A DNA stretch of 45,000 bases from Armadillidium nasatum (GCA_009176605.1 SEYY01000922.1:139725-184724); one strand, 5' to 3'; shown: positions 12,501 to 34,000, numbered from the stretch's first letter. Notes: generated by a model from the sequence alone, not told the origin. Translations and numbers: made by a program.

Positions 12501-14904
12501 AAACTTACATCATGATTAAATTATTTATCTGATATACATAATAGTCAAAACAATTTAAAAGGTAGTATTTCAGGAAAATTAAAATTAATGAATGAATTGC
12601 ATTAATTACTATAGATGTTTGATAAGATTAAATTAGTTTTCAAAAAATGCAGAACCTATAGGGAATATATTTAAAATTAATACATTAATTACCATACAGA
12701 ATTGATACCAAATAATCATATATAAGTATTCAAGCATAATTCTTACCTTTGTTATCAGAATTTCCTGACACACGAATAGGATTTTTCACTCCTTGTTCAT
12801 TCTTTCCTAATCCTTTTCCTTTAGCCCAACCCATCTTCTCCAACAATTTTTGACCAAATTTATTCTCATCTGTAATATAGATTAGATTTATAGCCACCAA
12901 GCCTGTTACATAATTGGTGGGCTCATTAATTACTGCAGTTTCTACAGACAGGAAGAATTAGGTTATATATTTTCATGAATAAATGAATGAGTTACACAGA
13001 TCATTTAAATTGTAACAGTAAACTCAGTTTCACATGAAGTAATTCATTATTCAATTTATCAAGAACATGATTTTGACCCCAAATAAGCAGACCTGCACAG
13101 GAGGTGATAAGAGAGAATGTGATTTTTGTATTTTTAAAAATGGGGTGCTGTTGTAAATAGTAATATTTTTAGTGATATGTGGGTATTAAGATTAGAGTAA
13201 TACCTTGCTGACAACTACAACTTATATATAAAAAATCTTCTGAAAACAGCAACTTTTATCTTTTTTTTTTTTTATTTGTTTATATTCTGTATAAATACAG
13301 CTAAAATCAGAGGCACACCTTAAACCCAAAGCATGCAAAAATATATCTCTGCTCACAAAGCTAATATCAACTCTATAAAAATATATGTAATGAATTCTTA
13401 AAAATTGATCACAATCTATAACCTGATAATATGTTTAATGATAAAAAAATTTTTTTTAAAAAAAAAAAAAAACAATGGATAAGTTTTACAGACTATTTTT
13501 TGAAATTTGAAATCTTAGAGTAAATATTTAGTTTTTTTTGGTATACTTATTACAAAAGTGGTTTGAGTTTATTAGGCTTCACTTAAAGCATTTCAACATA
13601 TTTTGCTTTCTTTTAGAATATCCTTAGAGTCCTTCTCAAAAATATTAAATTTCATTAAATGTTATTTTTTCAAAAGTATGAACCAGATATATTTTAATAA
13701 ATTTAAAAGTTACAATAATTATTTTATGAAAAAATAGTTTTAGCTGAAGTTTAAAAGCCTACATTAAAAAATATAAATTTTTATCCTCTTAAATCATTCT
13801 TTACATTTTAATGTCAGCAAAGATTATGAAATATTTTAATAGTCTATATTTTTTATAAAACACTGCAACTCCCACAGCAGTTGAAAACCACAGGTTGAAA
13901 TATAATATATTAAAAGTAAAAATAATTCAACACAGCAAAATTAATTACTAATTTTAGAATATTTATCTCTACCTTTCACATTTTTATGTATAAGACTCAT
14001 TTATAAAGTTCATTCATATTTTTTATTTTATATTTTCAATACATTCAAATTAGTGATGCACCGGAGCTCCAGCTCCAGTCATCTCCCTATCATAAGGAGA
14101 GCCCCTTCAAAACTAAGTAAAAAGAAAGAGGTAGGTAAGGAAGAAAGTGTATCACAATCCAAAAAAATAAAATAGTTTGAGAGGCGCGCACACAAATCAT
14201 GGAAACCGTACAGCTAGAGAATTTTTAACAAATACTATTATAAATCGGTCCAGCGAAAAAAAGACTTCTGATGTATTGAAATTAGTAGTGGTATTTATAA
14301 AATATGATTCTAGGAGTTGGTTAAGAGTCTTATTTTTGGATAAAAAAATCATGGCAATGTCAATTGCCATGTGATACCTTAACCTAACCTGATTGGAATG
14401 ATTCAAGTATGATTTTTTCATCCAAAAAATGTTTTTTGTTACAATAAAAAAAAAATTTATCATTTCTTTTTGATATATCGCATATTTAGTTTCAGCAACC
14501 TGGTAGAGCAAGAACCTCAAATGAAAAAAATCCATAATTACCTTTTTACTATGTACAATACATTTAAACATAGTTTGAATTTATTTCAATATATGAAAAA
14601 ATAGAGAACTATCATACTGTATCAAATTATTACCCCAGTTTCTATTCTTAATTATGAAAAAAAAAAAAAAAAAAAATTAAATCTACTTCCACAAATGATT
14701 CAAATTAACATTGTTAACTGGGGAAATATATAAGAAATTCTTGGAAAGAACTAGTCAGTAATCAATAAAGATATTAAAAAAATTGTTTGTGCATCTGCCA
14801 TGTCACATAATCAAACAAGTAGGTAACTTACCATTTGCCCATAGAGTTCCTCTTGGATTAAGAGTCAATTTACTTTTTTTCCTAGGTTCTGCTAACATAG
14901 GCAT
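5369..14904 (-). CDS. PINX1: PINX1 homologue (G-patch, PIN2/TERF1-interacting telomerase inhibitor family), five exons
   Basis: A G-patch nucleolar protein. Family members (human PINX1, yeast Pxr1/Gno1) act in rRNA/snoRNA processing, and the human protein inhibits telomerase. Coding exons are 14904-14832, 12869-12747, 10240-10054, 7997-7784 and 6559-5369. Phases are compatible at every junction, with GT/AG at all sites, giving 595 aa. The N-terminus MPMLAEPRKKSK matches the family's M-x-MLAE start, so I chose the ATG at 14904 over the one at 14898. The G-patch (about residues 28-75) carries KMGWAKGKGLGKNEQG. Residues 127-145 (VHYSKFTRGKDLS) and the DYFNQKM segment at 200 match two more conserved family blocks. 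Human PINX1 is 328 aa; the extra length here is a Lys/Glu-rich tail. A clear telomerase-inhibitory C-terminus cannot be judged by eye. Confidence 0.93.
6614..7382. mobile_element. 769-bp foldback/MITE-like palindrome, TA-flanked, in PINX1 intron 4
   Basis: Almost the whole element is two inverted arms of about 375 bp around a short loop near 7000. The left end reads CAGGCCAACGTTTCTGAA. The right end, read inward on the other strand, is CATGCCAACATTTCGGAA. Matching blocks continue inward, for example ACAATTTCTGG against CCAGAAATTGT and TCTCGTACAAC against GTTGTACGAGA. TA dinucleotides flank both ends (6612-6613 and 7383-7384), as for Tc1/mariner-type targets. No coding capacity is visible. Arm divergence by eye is modest but clear, so the element is not brand new. 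Confidence 0.85.
7784..7997 (-). CDS. PINX1: PINX1 exon 4
   Basis: 214 nt from a TTTTACAG acceptor to a GTATAG donor, ending in phase 0. Encodes residues 128-199, including the conserved YSKFTRGKDLS motif and a Glu/Lys-rich segment. Confidence 0.92.
8478..8632 (+). mobile_element. tRNA-derived SINE, copy 2
   Basis: The best-preserved copy of the family. Box A lies in GGCTCAAACGGTAGAGTG (8490-8507) and box B in GGTTCGATGCC (8532-8542). The shared body with GGGCAATGCCCGTGAG is followed by an A/T-rich tail. It lies in PINX1 intron 3, behind an A-run/T-run (8396-8445). Confidence 0.82.
8690..8960 (-). mobile_element. LINE RNase H relic
   Basis: On the minus strand, a GILGDEEADCLPKK segment (about 8837-8880) resembles the HxGIxGNExAD-LAK motif of LINE-encoded RNase H. 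A VSLVPGYT-like segment in a neighbouring frame just upstream fits the preceding VPGH. The frame is broken. The element family cannot be set from this piece. Confidence 0.45.
9240..9990 (+). mobile_element. Jockey-like LINE relic, strongly decayed
   Basis: Segments match the family out of frame: FAETF.NNSTLENS-like near 9420-9490, FLSCWRSVH-like near 9662-9690, and YIDDSTLQPS-like near 9933-9970 in place of YADDSTL. It lies in PINX1 intron 3 and is much older-looking than the copies at 24 and 37.9 kb. Confidence 0.5.
10054..10240 (-). CDS. PINX1: PINX1 exon 3
   Basis: 187 nt from acceptor TTGTAG to donor GTAAGT. Encodes residues 66-127 plus two bases of codon 128. It starts with the end of the G-patch (GMGFSGNPD) and the FEDVLASLN segment, which corresponds to FNQLLAELN in the human protein. 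A Ser/Asp-rich stretch follows. Confidence 0.93.
11308..11452 (+). mobile_element. tRNA-derived SINE, copy 4 (degenerate)
   Basis: It aligns across the family body: AGTTCAAT for the B box, GGATCATAG, GTTCCTTTCCTTGAATATG, CGCTCGTGAG, then a poly-A run. Many substitutions make it the oldest-looking full copy. It lies in PINX1 intron 2. Confidence 0.65.
11880..12110 (+). mobile_element. Tigger/pogo-like transposase relic
   Basis: A MDQG segment (about 11891-11902) is followed by VKTHYLQRDL and then FWKKFSIKDA (about 11978-12010). That is the order of the C-terminal DDE region of Tigger transposases, where PMDQG precedes KAYYLRR and FW-KDY-I-DA. Frames shift between the blocks. It lies in PINX1 intron 2. 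Confidence 0.5.
12747..12869 (-). CDS. PINX1: PINX1 exon 2 (G-patch core)
   Basis: 123 nt between a TTACAG acceptor and a GTAAGA donor. Encodes residues 25-65 plus one base of codon 66. It holds the glycine-rich G-patch signature around GWAKGKGLG, which in this family recruits DEAH helicases. Confidence 0.95.
12870..14831. other. PINX1 intron 1
   Basis: An AT-rich intron with homopolymer runs. An inverted repeat lies near 14333-14425: TTTGGATAAAAAAATCAT against ATGATTTTTTCATCCAAA, with an inner TGGCAAT/ATTGCCA pair. No coding sequence is recognised. Confidence 0.5.
14832..14904 (-). CDS. PINX1: PINX1 exon 1
   Basis: Encodes residues 1-24 plus one base of codon 25 and ends at the donor GTAAGT (14831). 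The conserved MLAEPR motif and a Trp-Ala-Asn segment match the family N-terminus. Confidence 0.93.
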
Positions 14905-15120
14905 TTTAAATGACTTTGATAATTAAATTATCATAAAATTTATAATGAAAATATTTCAAAATTAACGTTAGTTTATTCTAAAAACACCAATCAAAAATTG
15001 CTTAACAAAACCGTTCCTCAGCATCACAATCTGTGTAAATAGCATAGTAATAATTAAAATTATAGTATAGTAAAAGCATTATTTAGATCAATGTTAAAAT
15101 TTTAGGACACAGGAATCTCT

Positions 15121-15995
15121 ATATTTTGCCGCCAAAAAAAAAGTAAAATAAAATTAAAATGGCTTCGTAAATAACAAAGGCTTATTTTGATAATTACAAA
15201 TATTTTTATATGTTTTTATTTACTTTTTTTTTTTATAAAAGTTTTACAGGAAAACCGATAATATTTGTTAAAAAAATTGCGTAATTGACGACGTGGTAAC
15301 TACTTTGATTATTTGATTAAAACATGGTTTAAAACATAGTAAAATATTTACCCTGTATTTAAAATAGGCAATATTCTAGGACGAACTTCATCAGAAAATA
15401 GTCGTTGAAGTTTGAATTTAAAGCTCAAATGCAAAAGAGGCTTATCCACGTTTTGTCTACGAATCTCTCTATCCATCTGACCTACTGCCTATACGTTATT
15501 TATTTTGTGATAATAGCAATGATCAATGCTATAAATTTTTTAGAACAATTAATATATTAATAAAAGAATCCATATTATTGCAGCAAGAACGGTAAAATAA
15601 ACATAAAATAGCTTCGAAAATAACAAATGTTTATTTTGATATCACAAATATTTTTATATATATCTTTATTTATTTTCTTGAAAAAAAAGTCTTACTCAGA
15701 AAAAGATATGTTAAAAAATTGCTTAATTAACGACGTGGTAATTTATATGTTTAAAATAGGACGAGACTATTACCAAGGGCTTACTCCCATTTAAAAAATG
15801 TGTTGACATTCTTGCAATCATTATTAACCAATCAAAAATTTGTTTATAGTTTGGCTGCTTGAAATACGGAATGACTTTCATTAAAAAATAGATTGAAAAA
15901 AGTTGTTGAAGTTTTAATTTAAACTCAAATGTTAAAGAGCTTTTCCCGTTTTCTTTATGAATCCCCTTATCCATCTGACCTACTGTATATACGTT
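15121..15995. repeat. Diverged tandem duplication upstream of PINX1
   Basis: Two diverged units lie in direct order. Paired markers include CGACGTGGTAA (15289-15299 and 15730-15740), ATTACAAATATTTTTATAT against TATCACAAATATTTTTATA, and CCATCTGACCTACTG (15473 and 15971). The offset grows from about 440 to about 498 bp because of indels. The second unit runs into an (AT)n array. Confidence 0.7.
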
Positions 15996-16001
15996 AGTAT
16001 A

Positions 16002-18397
<2,396 letters not shown>

Positions 18398-18478
<81 letters not shown>
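18398..18478. repeat. (AT)n microsatellite
   Basis: About 81 bp of AT dinucleotides. Confidence 0.99.
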
Positions 18479-18818
<340 letters not shown>

Positions 18819-19075
18819 CTTTTTACTTTAACTTTCCCTTCTTGTTGGAAATGTGTACTCATTTAACCTGTACTGAAGAAGGGGACCTTCTCAACCCTCT
18901 AACTATTGTCCCATTTCTATAACCTCTGTTTGTTCTAAAGTTTTCAAATCTATCTGTAACAAGAAGATTTAGAAATATCTTAAATCTTCTAATCTTATTT
19001 GTGATTACCAGTATGGCTTTTGTAAGAAATATCCTACAGGTGATCTTTCCCTTCCTTCTTAAATCCACCTTATAG
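18819..19075 (+). mobile_element. Jockey-like LINE fragment (RT N-terminal part)
   Basis: Matches the PKKGD..N..NY.PIS.TS and YGFCKK..T.DL segments of the family (compare 1-260). Both ends are truncated; the 5' edge abuts an (AT)n array. Confidence 0.7.
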
Positions 19076-19316
19076 CCTAGATCTTACACCTTGGAACCCT
19101 TTTCTTTTCACAAAACAGAAAGAACTTCAGAAGTAATACAGATATTAAGCAAATAAGCTTTGTAGGTGATGGAGAAGACACTTAATTTCTTATCTGATGG
19201 GATGCAATAACTTGTTTGATATTTCCATGCTCATGTATATATTTCAGTAGAATACAGTTCATATGAATATCATTAATGTTGTTGAACTTATTGCACAGGC
19301 AAAACTTTTCAAAGCA

Positions 19317-19442
<126 letters not shown>

Positions 19443-19601
19443 TCATCATCATCACCATCATCATCCAACAACCTGGGAGACTGATGCCTGTTAAGATGTC
19501 CCCCAGAATCTTAGATCCTGTGTGAGGAGTAGCCTTGGTTACTTGAGCAATTTCTATTTTATGTAGCCAGCTTGCTGGGTCTGTCGCTACAACTTTTCTT
19601 G

Positions 19602-19705
<104 letters not shown>

Positions 19706-19735
19706 TTGGTGCTAAATATTTAACATACTTTTTAG

Positions 19736-19935
19736 TGTTAAAGAACCTTTCTCCTGTGACAAGAGCTATCAATGGGGCTCTTTTTTCTGCTATGCGTCAT
19801 CAGAGTTCAACTACTGATGGTAAATCAGCTTCAACTCCAACTGAATATAAACCCTACTCACCTTTCCAGATTACATCTAGTGATGCTGAATATGTTTTAG
19901 CAAGAGTTGATGATCTAATTAATTGGGGAAGAAAA
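19736..19935 (+). CDS. NDUFS7: NDUFS7 exon 2 (presequence and N-terminus)
   Basis: Acceptor CTTTTTAG, donor GTAATT. It ends with DDLINWGRK in phase 0 and contains the conserved EYKPYSPFQ segment. Confidence 0.93.
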
Positions 19936-22900
19936 GTAATTAATTTTGCATTTTTTTATTTTTTTTTTATATCTATATGAATATTTTTCTTTTTTGAATG
20001 GTGCTTGGTATATTGGTATTTTAACATTTTCTATTCATTCCCACTAGGGTTCGCTCTGGCCCCTTACATTTGGACTTGCTTGTTGTGCTGTTGAAATGAT
20101 GCATTGTGCTGCTGCTAGATATGATCTTGACAGATTTGGTATAATTTTTAGAGCTTCTCCACGTCAAGCTGATGTATTGATTGTAGCAGGAACTCTTACA
20201 AATAAAATGGCACCAGCATTGAGGAAAGTCTATGATCAGGTAAGCGAAAATATCTTAAAGTATGAAATATGGGAAATATCAGAGGTTTGTTGCTCCACCA
20301 TTATATTCTTCCAAATAACGTCAGTTATTTGGAAGAAGATTGAAGGCTAGAATCATTAGCATAGGAACGGGTTGATTATTTATTAAGTTATTGAGAGAAG
20401 TTGGAGATAGGACATCACCACTATTAGTAATTAAAGGGAGAACAGTGGAAGTCTATAATAGCTGCTATAGAACTACTGAAAAGGAAATCAGAGAGGATAG
20501 ATTCCGAAAGAGGGAAGTTTAAAAATCAAAGCTTTGTGTCAAGACTATCAAAGGCTTTCAATATGTCTAGCACAACAAAAGATTTACGGAAATTGTGATA
20601 AGCGAAAGACCAAGAGTCAGAGAGAAGGGAAAGATGATCACCAGTAAAGCGTTTTTAAGAAAACTATACTTTTTGATCAGAGATAAGAAAGAAGATTTGA
20701 GATGTTTCTAAATCTTAACAAGAAATTTTAGAAAGAATGGAGGTTGAAGAAATGGGATGGTAGTTGGAGGATTGAGAGAGGTCCCCCTTCTTTAGCACGT
20801 TTCCAGGAAGAAAGGAAGGTTGAAGTAGAAAGACAAAGATGAAATAATTTATCAAAACAGATTGCAAGCTAAAAAGCACAAGTTTTGAGAACCACAGGAG
20901 TGATACGATCAAAACATTATGCTTTCTTAGTGTTATGCTCAGAGAGAGCAGAAACGACATCTTTAGAAGAAATTACAATTTTAACCATAAATGAGTTGGA
21001 AGTAGGGGTGGAGGGTTGATGTTTGAGCAAAAAGTTACAACTTTTATTAGGGGGGGAGGGAGAGAAGAGGAAGAAACAAAGTTTGAGTTGACATTTTTTG
21101 CAAAATGCCAGAAAGAGCGTGAGGAAGAGAAGCCAGAAAAATTATTGCATTTTGTACTGATATTTGAGTTTTTGGTGTTACGATGAACAGATTTTTCACG
21201 ATTTCGGGATGAATAATAAATTTAATGAGTTTCTGATGATTGAAGACGAAAGTAATTCCTGAAGATAGCAACCCTGCGGCATATACACGAGAACAAGCAG
21301 AATTAAACCAAGGCTTGTAAGGTTAAGTAGAAGGGAAAGATTATACGGTAGAATGTATGTCCCCATTTCACAGAAAATCACCTTAGTAATGCGTTCTGCA
21401 CACTCCGAGAGACCCTTCCCACGGAAGCGATAATTATTCCAAATGAAATCAAAAAAGTACGACCGTGAGTCCGATCAACTTATGTACCGCAGTGTCACAA
21501 ACGTTTCTTCGCAATAGGCTGGGTTCTTTCTTAAGGAAGACTTGAAGAGAAAAGAGGATACAGAGTTAAATAAGTGATCGGAAGAACCCAGAGGAGGATA
21601 GAATTTTACAGTATAAGAAAAAAGATTAGAAGTATTAAAAAAGGTCTAGAATGTTAGGCTTATCTCCAAACGATCAGGGTTACGAGTAGGGAGCTGCACT
21701 AACTGCTCAAGGTCGTTTTGGATGGATAATTGGAAGACACGTTCTCTGGCTGTAATCATGAAAACTAGAAGAGCGCCATTGGCGGTGGTGAGCGTTGAAA
21801 TCACCTATGATGATGATTTCTGAGAAAGGAAAAGAAGAGAGAATGTGTTTTATTTTGGAGTTTTGGTAGTCAAAGAATTTAAAATAGTAGAATTATGAGA
21901 TAAATAAACTGACCAAATAAATTTATTAATAAAATGGCAAACAGAGCTTAAGCCAAAATGCGCAAAATTCAGAAGACAAATTAGAGATACGAGAGCCAAC
22001 AAAATCGTTGCACACATATGCACAACAATCTCCTTTGACTGAAAAAAGTGAAGATAGAGACAGTAAGAGGTTTTGCTATCAGAACGCTCAAGCACCCGAG
22101 TTTCGGTCAAGAATGAGAGGTTAGGTCCAAAAGAATAGAGGTGGTGTTTAACAAGGTCAAAATTGGATTAAAGGCCACGAATGTTGTAGAAATTAATGAA
22201 CAAAATAGACCGTGCACTAGGGCAAGTCAGCTGCAAAGTCTTGGTGGCACCAACCCTATATCACCTGTCAATAGTTTTGCTTAGCAATGTGACTTCAAAA
22301 TAGGTGTTTCGGATAGCAGAAAACCTAAATTTTATGCTCTAGTATCAAAAAGGTGTAACAGACAATTTTTATCTTTTAATCCACACTGCTTTCTCTAATC
22401 ATTCTTTCTACACCTCTTTATTAATAATGCAGTGACACTTATGATCTCTTTCAGTAGTATACCTCTTTTGTCGAAAGCTCATAACTTTCCTTTCTGTATA
22501 CATGCACCATTTTCCAACTTGCTTTCTAATCATGAACTGAAGAGTTGTGCTCATTCTATCATGGGTTAATGTGATATAATAACAAGCTGCTCAACGAGTT
22601 TCTTGAACTATTAAATTTTAAAAGTGGGAGGTAGACATTTAGTACTGGTTTTTGTTGGTTACCTTTGATTAGAACTGGTTATTCAAGTAGTTTGAATAAT
22701 TTTAATATTTTTCAACAGATGCCAGATCCCAGATGGGTCATTTCAATGGGTTCATGTGCCAATGGTGGAGGCTATTATCATTATTCATATTCTGTAGTAA
22801 GAGGCTGTGACAGAATTGTTCCAGTTGATATCTATGTACCAGGATGCCCTCCAACTGCCGAAGCTCTTTTATATGCCCTTCTGCAGCTACAGAGAAAAGT

Positions 22901-22940
22901 TAAAAACATGAAAACTCTCCAAATGTGGTATAGGAAATAA
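19736..22940 (+). CDS. NDUFS7: NDUFS7, mitochondrial complex I iron-sulfur subunit (PSST/20 kDa); first exon not found
   Basis: Core subunit of NADH:ubiquinone oxidoreductase; it carries Fe-S cluster N2, the last electron donor to ubiquinone. Coding exons are 19736-19935, 20048-20239 and 22719-22940, GT/AG-bounded, with stop TAA. Exon 2 opens with TG, so the upstream exon must supply one base; if that is A, the product is 204 aa starting MLKNLSP. Under that numbering, cluster N2 ligands are Cys79, Cys80 (LACCAVE), Cys144 (MGSC) and Cys174 (VPGCPP). The Cys80-144-174 spacings equal those of bovine PSST. Residues 1-45 are Ser/Thr/Arg-rich, as in a mitochondrial presequence. The usually invariant Pro of AAPRYD is Ala here. 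Intron 3 holds a 2-kb antisense LINE. A poly-A signal AATAAA lies at 23057-23062. Confidence 0.96.
20048..20239 (+). CDS. NDUFS7: NDUFS7 exon 3 (N2 Cys-Cys pair)
   Basis: Exactly 64 codons between a CCACTAG acceptor and a GTAAGC donor. It contains [19 protein letters not shown] and the quinone-site segment [20 protein letters not shown]. It carries AAARYDL where AAPRYDM is usual. Confidence 0.97.
20306..20337. repeat. Perfect 14-bp inverted repeat (hairpin)
   Basis: TTCTTCCAAATAAC, the 4-nt loop GTCA, then the exact reverse complement. It lies in NDUFS7 intron 3, a few bases before the edge of the antisense LINE. Confidence 0.9.
20340..22300 (-). mobile_element. Jockey-like LINE, 5' portion with endonuclease and RT start, inside NDUFS7 intron 3
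   Basis: Read on the minus strand from 22300. An endonuclease start (INFYNIRGL, about 22195-22165; [12 protein letters not shown], about 22117-22080) is followed by the APE-type motif [13 protein letters not shown] (about 21809-21770). The linker and RT segments follow (SSNYHPIS near 20780-20750) and run to the region just before YADD. It is antisense to the host gene. Many stops and indels. The rest of the element (from YADD on) is missing. Confidence 0.82.
22719..22940 (+). CDS. NDUFS7: NDUFS7 exon 4 (last two N2 cysteines)
   Basis: Acceptor TTTCAACAG, then [20 protein letters not shown] through [13 protein letters not shown] to the C-terminal LQMWYRK and TAA. An upstream ATG at 22665 is intronic and is not the start. 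Confidence 0.97.
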   Translation: MPDPRWVISMGSCANGGGYYHYSYSVVRGCDRIVPVDIYVPGCPPTAEALLYALLQLQRKVKNMKTLQMWYRK

Positions 22941-23056
22941 GGAACTCTATTAATGTACATATTGTAAAAAGATATTTATAGTTGCTCTTTAAAAGTAAAG
23001 TGATATTGGTGTCTTTGTAGAAGATATTAAGAATTTTTTTGTTTAAAGTAATATGT

Positions 23057-23062
23057 AATAAA
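23057..23062 (+). promoter_or_regulatory. Candidate polyadenylation signal of NDUFS7
   Basis: AATAAA 117 nt after the NDUFS7 stop, the first clear hexamer on that strand in the 3' region. Confidence 0.5.
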
Positions 23063-23617
23063 CTAATAGTTTTATTGCAGTTTTTCTTTGAAAAATGTAA
23101 TACTGGAAAAACTATACGAAATTAGGTTACCTTTTACTTATGTTCAAATTAGGCAGTATTTCGCCTGTTTGCTTGAGGGACAAACAGGGAAACAGTAGAG
23201 AAAAAAGCTATATTCAATCTTTCACAATTTGAACAGTATTACATAAAGTTTTAGGATAGGAAAACTTTAAAAATAAACAATTTTTCTAAATATCTTATTA
23301 AAGCTCAAAAAATGAACAAAAATAATAAATTTATTAAATAAAACCTCAAACTATGTTTGATTATGACATTTAGCTTAAACTACAAATAAAAAAAAAATTT
23401 AAATAAATCTTAAAAATAATATTCAGTAGGTAATATACATAAGAACTTTTCCGAGAAGCAAATTTTTCATAATCCTTTTCTAAAAAATAATTTACTAAAA
23501 ACAATAAATATTTAAATCCAAATATTCTACTTAAAAAAAAATTAAACAAAAATGCATTGGCCGGTATGATGTTTGTTGGATTGGATCTGATAGATAGTGA
23601 CGTGTACTTGGGCTTTC

Positions 23618-31627
<8,010 letters not shown>

Positions 31628-32429
31628 TGCTTTATGTTTATTACTCTTATTCCTTAGAAAAATATTTTATTTAATCTGTTAACAAATCAAAAATTCATGA
31701 ATTTGATATTTTATTGACTAATGATTTATATATATCTAAAATAATATATTGTATTTTGGTTTAAACTCAGCTATTGGGAGTCACATCATTTATTTTTCAT
31801 TAAAATCTAGAAAATATCTGCGTTTTTTTCATTAATTAGTTTTATTTTGTGTTTGATTACCACTAATCAAAACTTTAAATATTTTTAAAATATATAGTAA
31901 CATATGAATGTTAATTCATAAGGTATAAAATTTTAAATAGTTTAAATATTATTTCTACAATATTAATTATCAGCAGAACATTTTTTTCATGAGCTTTCTG
32001 AAGATTTTATCCAAATAATATTTTAATAAGATCAAAATATTGTAAATGAAAATTTTAATTTGAGCTTTCAATTTCAAATATTTATTTATGTTTGTATATT
32101 ACTAATCAAGTTTCTTATTTTAAATTTGATTGCTTTTAGTGTATTTTTGTAAATCACTGCTGCATGAAAGATAAAAAAAAAAATTTGGTTGGAAAATTAC
32201 TTAAAACTTGAAGGGGGAGAGCTAAAAACCTTGCTTCAAAGTCAAAACATGAACTAATGAACTTGAAAGTAGAAACTGCCAGTTAACAGCACTATTTTCA
32301 TTAAAATATCCATTTCAGAATCTTTTTTGAAAATATATACTTTATAATAATATGTATTTAATGTTTATGTAAGGTTAATCAAATTCTGAGTTGAGGACCT
32401 AATTCTTTACTTACCATATATTTTTAACT

Positions 32430-32830
32430 TCTTACTGTGGCTCCCAGGTAGGAACCATCTGCCTGTCAGTAAGATCAGCTTTGATCTCCAATTTCATTGA
32501 TTGGCAAAAGAGTCACTCCTCCAAGTCAGGGTAGTCCATGTTTCCAAAGCACCACCTCCACACTCTCCTCAGTATTCTTTATCTTCTTCCCTCCAATCAT
32601 AACCCCAATACCTCTTCACCACCTTTTGGTCATCTATTCTTCCAGGTGACGAGGTCACAGTAGATGAGCCTTTTCTACCTTATTTATGATAGACATACCA
32701 CACCCTTTCTCTTAATTTGCTTAACTCTCACCATATCTCTTCTATTCTTTGCCAGAATCATTCTATGGGATCTCTTTTCAGCAGTCTGAATTCTGCTTTT
32801 TGACTGCATACACTAATATTAGTGTAAGAA
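32430..32830 (-). mobile_element. Possible old LINE 3' relic
   Basis: The minus strand gives INKVEKAHLL.PRHLE followed by an Arg/Lys-rich stretch, resembling the terminal KARLRWLGHVxRM region of RTE-type elements. Stops are frequent and base composition is higher in GC than its surroundings. Weak call. Confidence 0.3.
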
Positions 32831-33261
32831 TGGTCTCAAAAATAAACTTTTAAACAAAAATAAATGGGGTTAAACTAACCACCCTCAAAATTAAATTTCA
32901 ATCAAATTTTTTTTTTAAGGAAAGAAATTATTCATTTTCTCAATTTTGGATTTTTTAGGAAGAATAGTCTTTATATTTCAATGTTTTATATAAAATAAAT
33001 ATTATAAATGATAACTATAACAAAAATATTTCCCCCATTTTTGGTGTTTTCTTACAATATTTGACAAATTTTCGAAGGCATGTCCCCAAAAAATAACATA
33101 AAAAAAAGTACATAAAAATTGAACTTAGAGAATTTGAAAAATACAAATGGTAAGTGTTTGCATTTAAAATAATAGAATTTTCTTTACTGTTTAAAAAATA
33201 CTAATACTTTTCAGAAACTGGGTAAAACTAACCACCTCACAGAGTAAAACTAACAATTAAA

Positions 33262-34000
33262 AAGTCTGAATAACTTTAATGTTTTTCATCTAATTTATGT
33301 GAAATTTTTAGAGGTTATAAAGTTAGGCGAGATACACATTTTTTAATTTAGAGCAATTCTTTGTATACCCATCGATTTTGATTTTGTGCATGTGAATATT
33401 TTAAAAATTTTTTCCATGTACAGCATCAAAATGGTTGGACATACAAAAAAAAATTCTAAATAAAAAATGAGTATCTTAACCAACTGTACAAACTCTTCTA
33501 GTTTTTTTTTAATACCCAAATCATTTTGTAGCTATGCACAGGAAAAATTTCAAAAATTTTCCTACGCATAGCACCAAAATGATTGTATAAAAATTTTTTT
33601 TACAGAGGTTATATAGTTGGGTGAGATACGCATTTTTTATTTAGAAAGATTTTTTGTATACTCAACAATTTTTCTGCTATGCATAGGAAAAAAAAAACAA
33701 TAATTTGAAATTTTTCCCATGCACAGCAACAAAATGGTTGTATATATAATAAAAAAGTAAATTTTTTCAGAGATTGCACAGTTGGGCAAGTTACATTTTT
33801 TATTTAAAAAAAATATTTGTATAACCAATCATTTTGGTGCTGTACATGGGAAATATTTTTAAAATTTTCCCGTGTACAGCATCAAAATTGTTGGGTATAC
33901 AAAAAATTATTCTAAATAAAAATGTGTATCTCACCTAACTATACAACCTCTGAAAATCTCATGAACTTTGCATAGGTAGAAAAAAAGTTATGCCCAAAAA
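33262..34000. mobile_element. Nested palindromic foldback array
   Basis: Outer arms pair: AGAGGTTATAAAGTTAGGCG near 33311, and its approximate complement ending CCTAACTATACAACCTCT near 33955. Weaker pairing extends to about 33262 and 34000. Inside, at least four hairpins repeat the same motif, a CATTTTGxTGCTGTxCATGG arm followed closely by its inverse (centres near 33398, 33554, 33700 and 33857). No coding capacity. It lies upstream of the visible CDKN3 start. Confidence 0.75.

Noticed and set aside
20340-22300. Intact LINE with active endonuclease and RT
   Set aside because: Key motifs survive, but stops and indels break every frame and the catalytic YADD half is missing.
22665-22718. Upstream ATG giving an extended NDUFS7 exon 4
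   Set aside because: The stretch is intron. A good acceptor precedes the conserved MPDPRW segment, and the extra residues match nothing.
33262-34000. CRISPR-like regular repeats
   Set aside because: The units are inverted palindromes without uniform spacers, in an intron-bearing eukaryotic genome.
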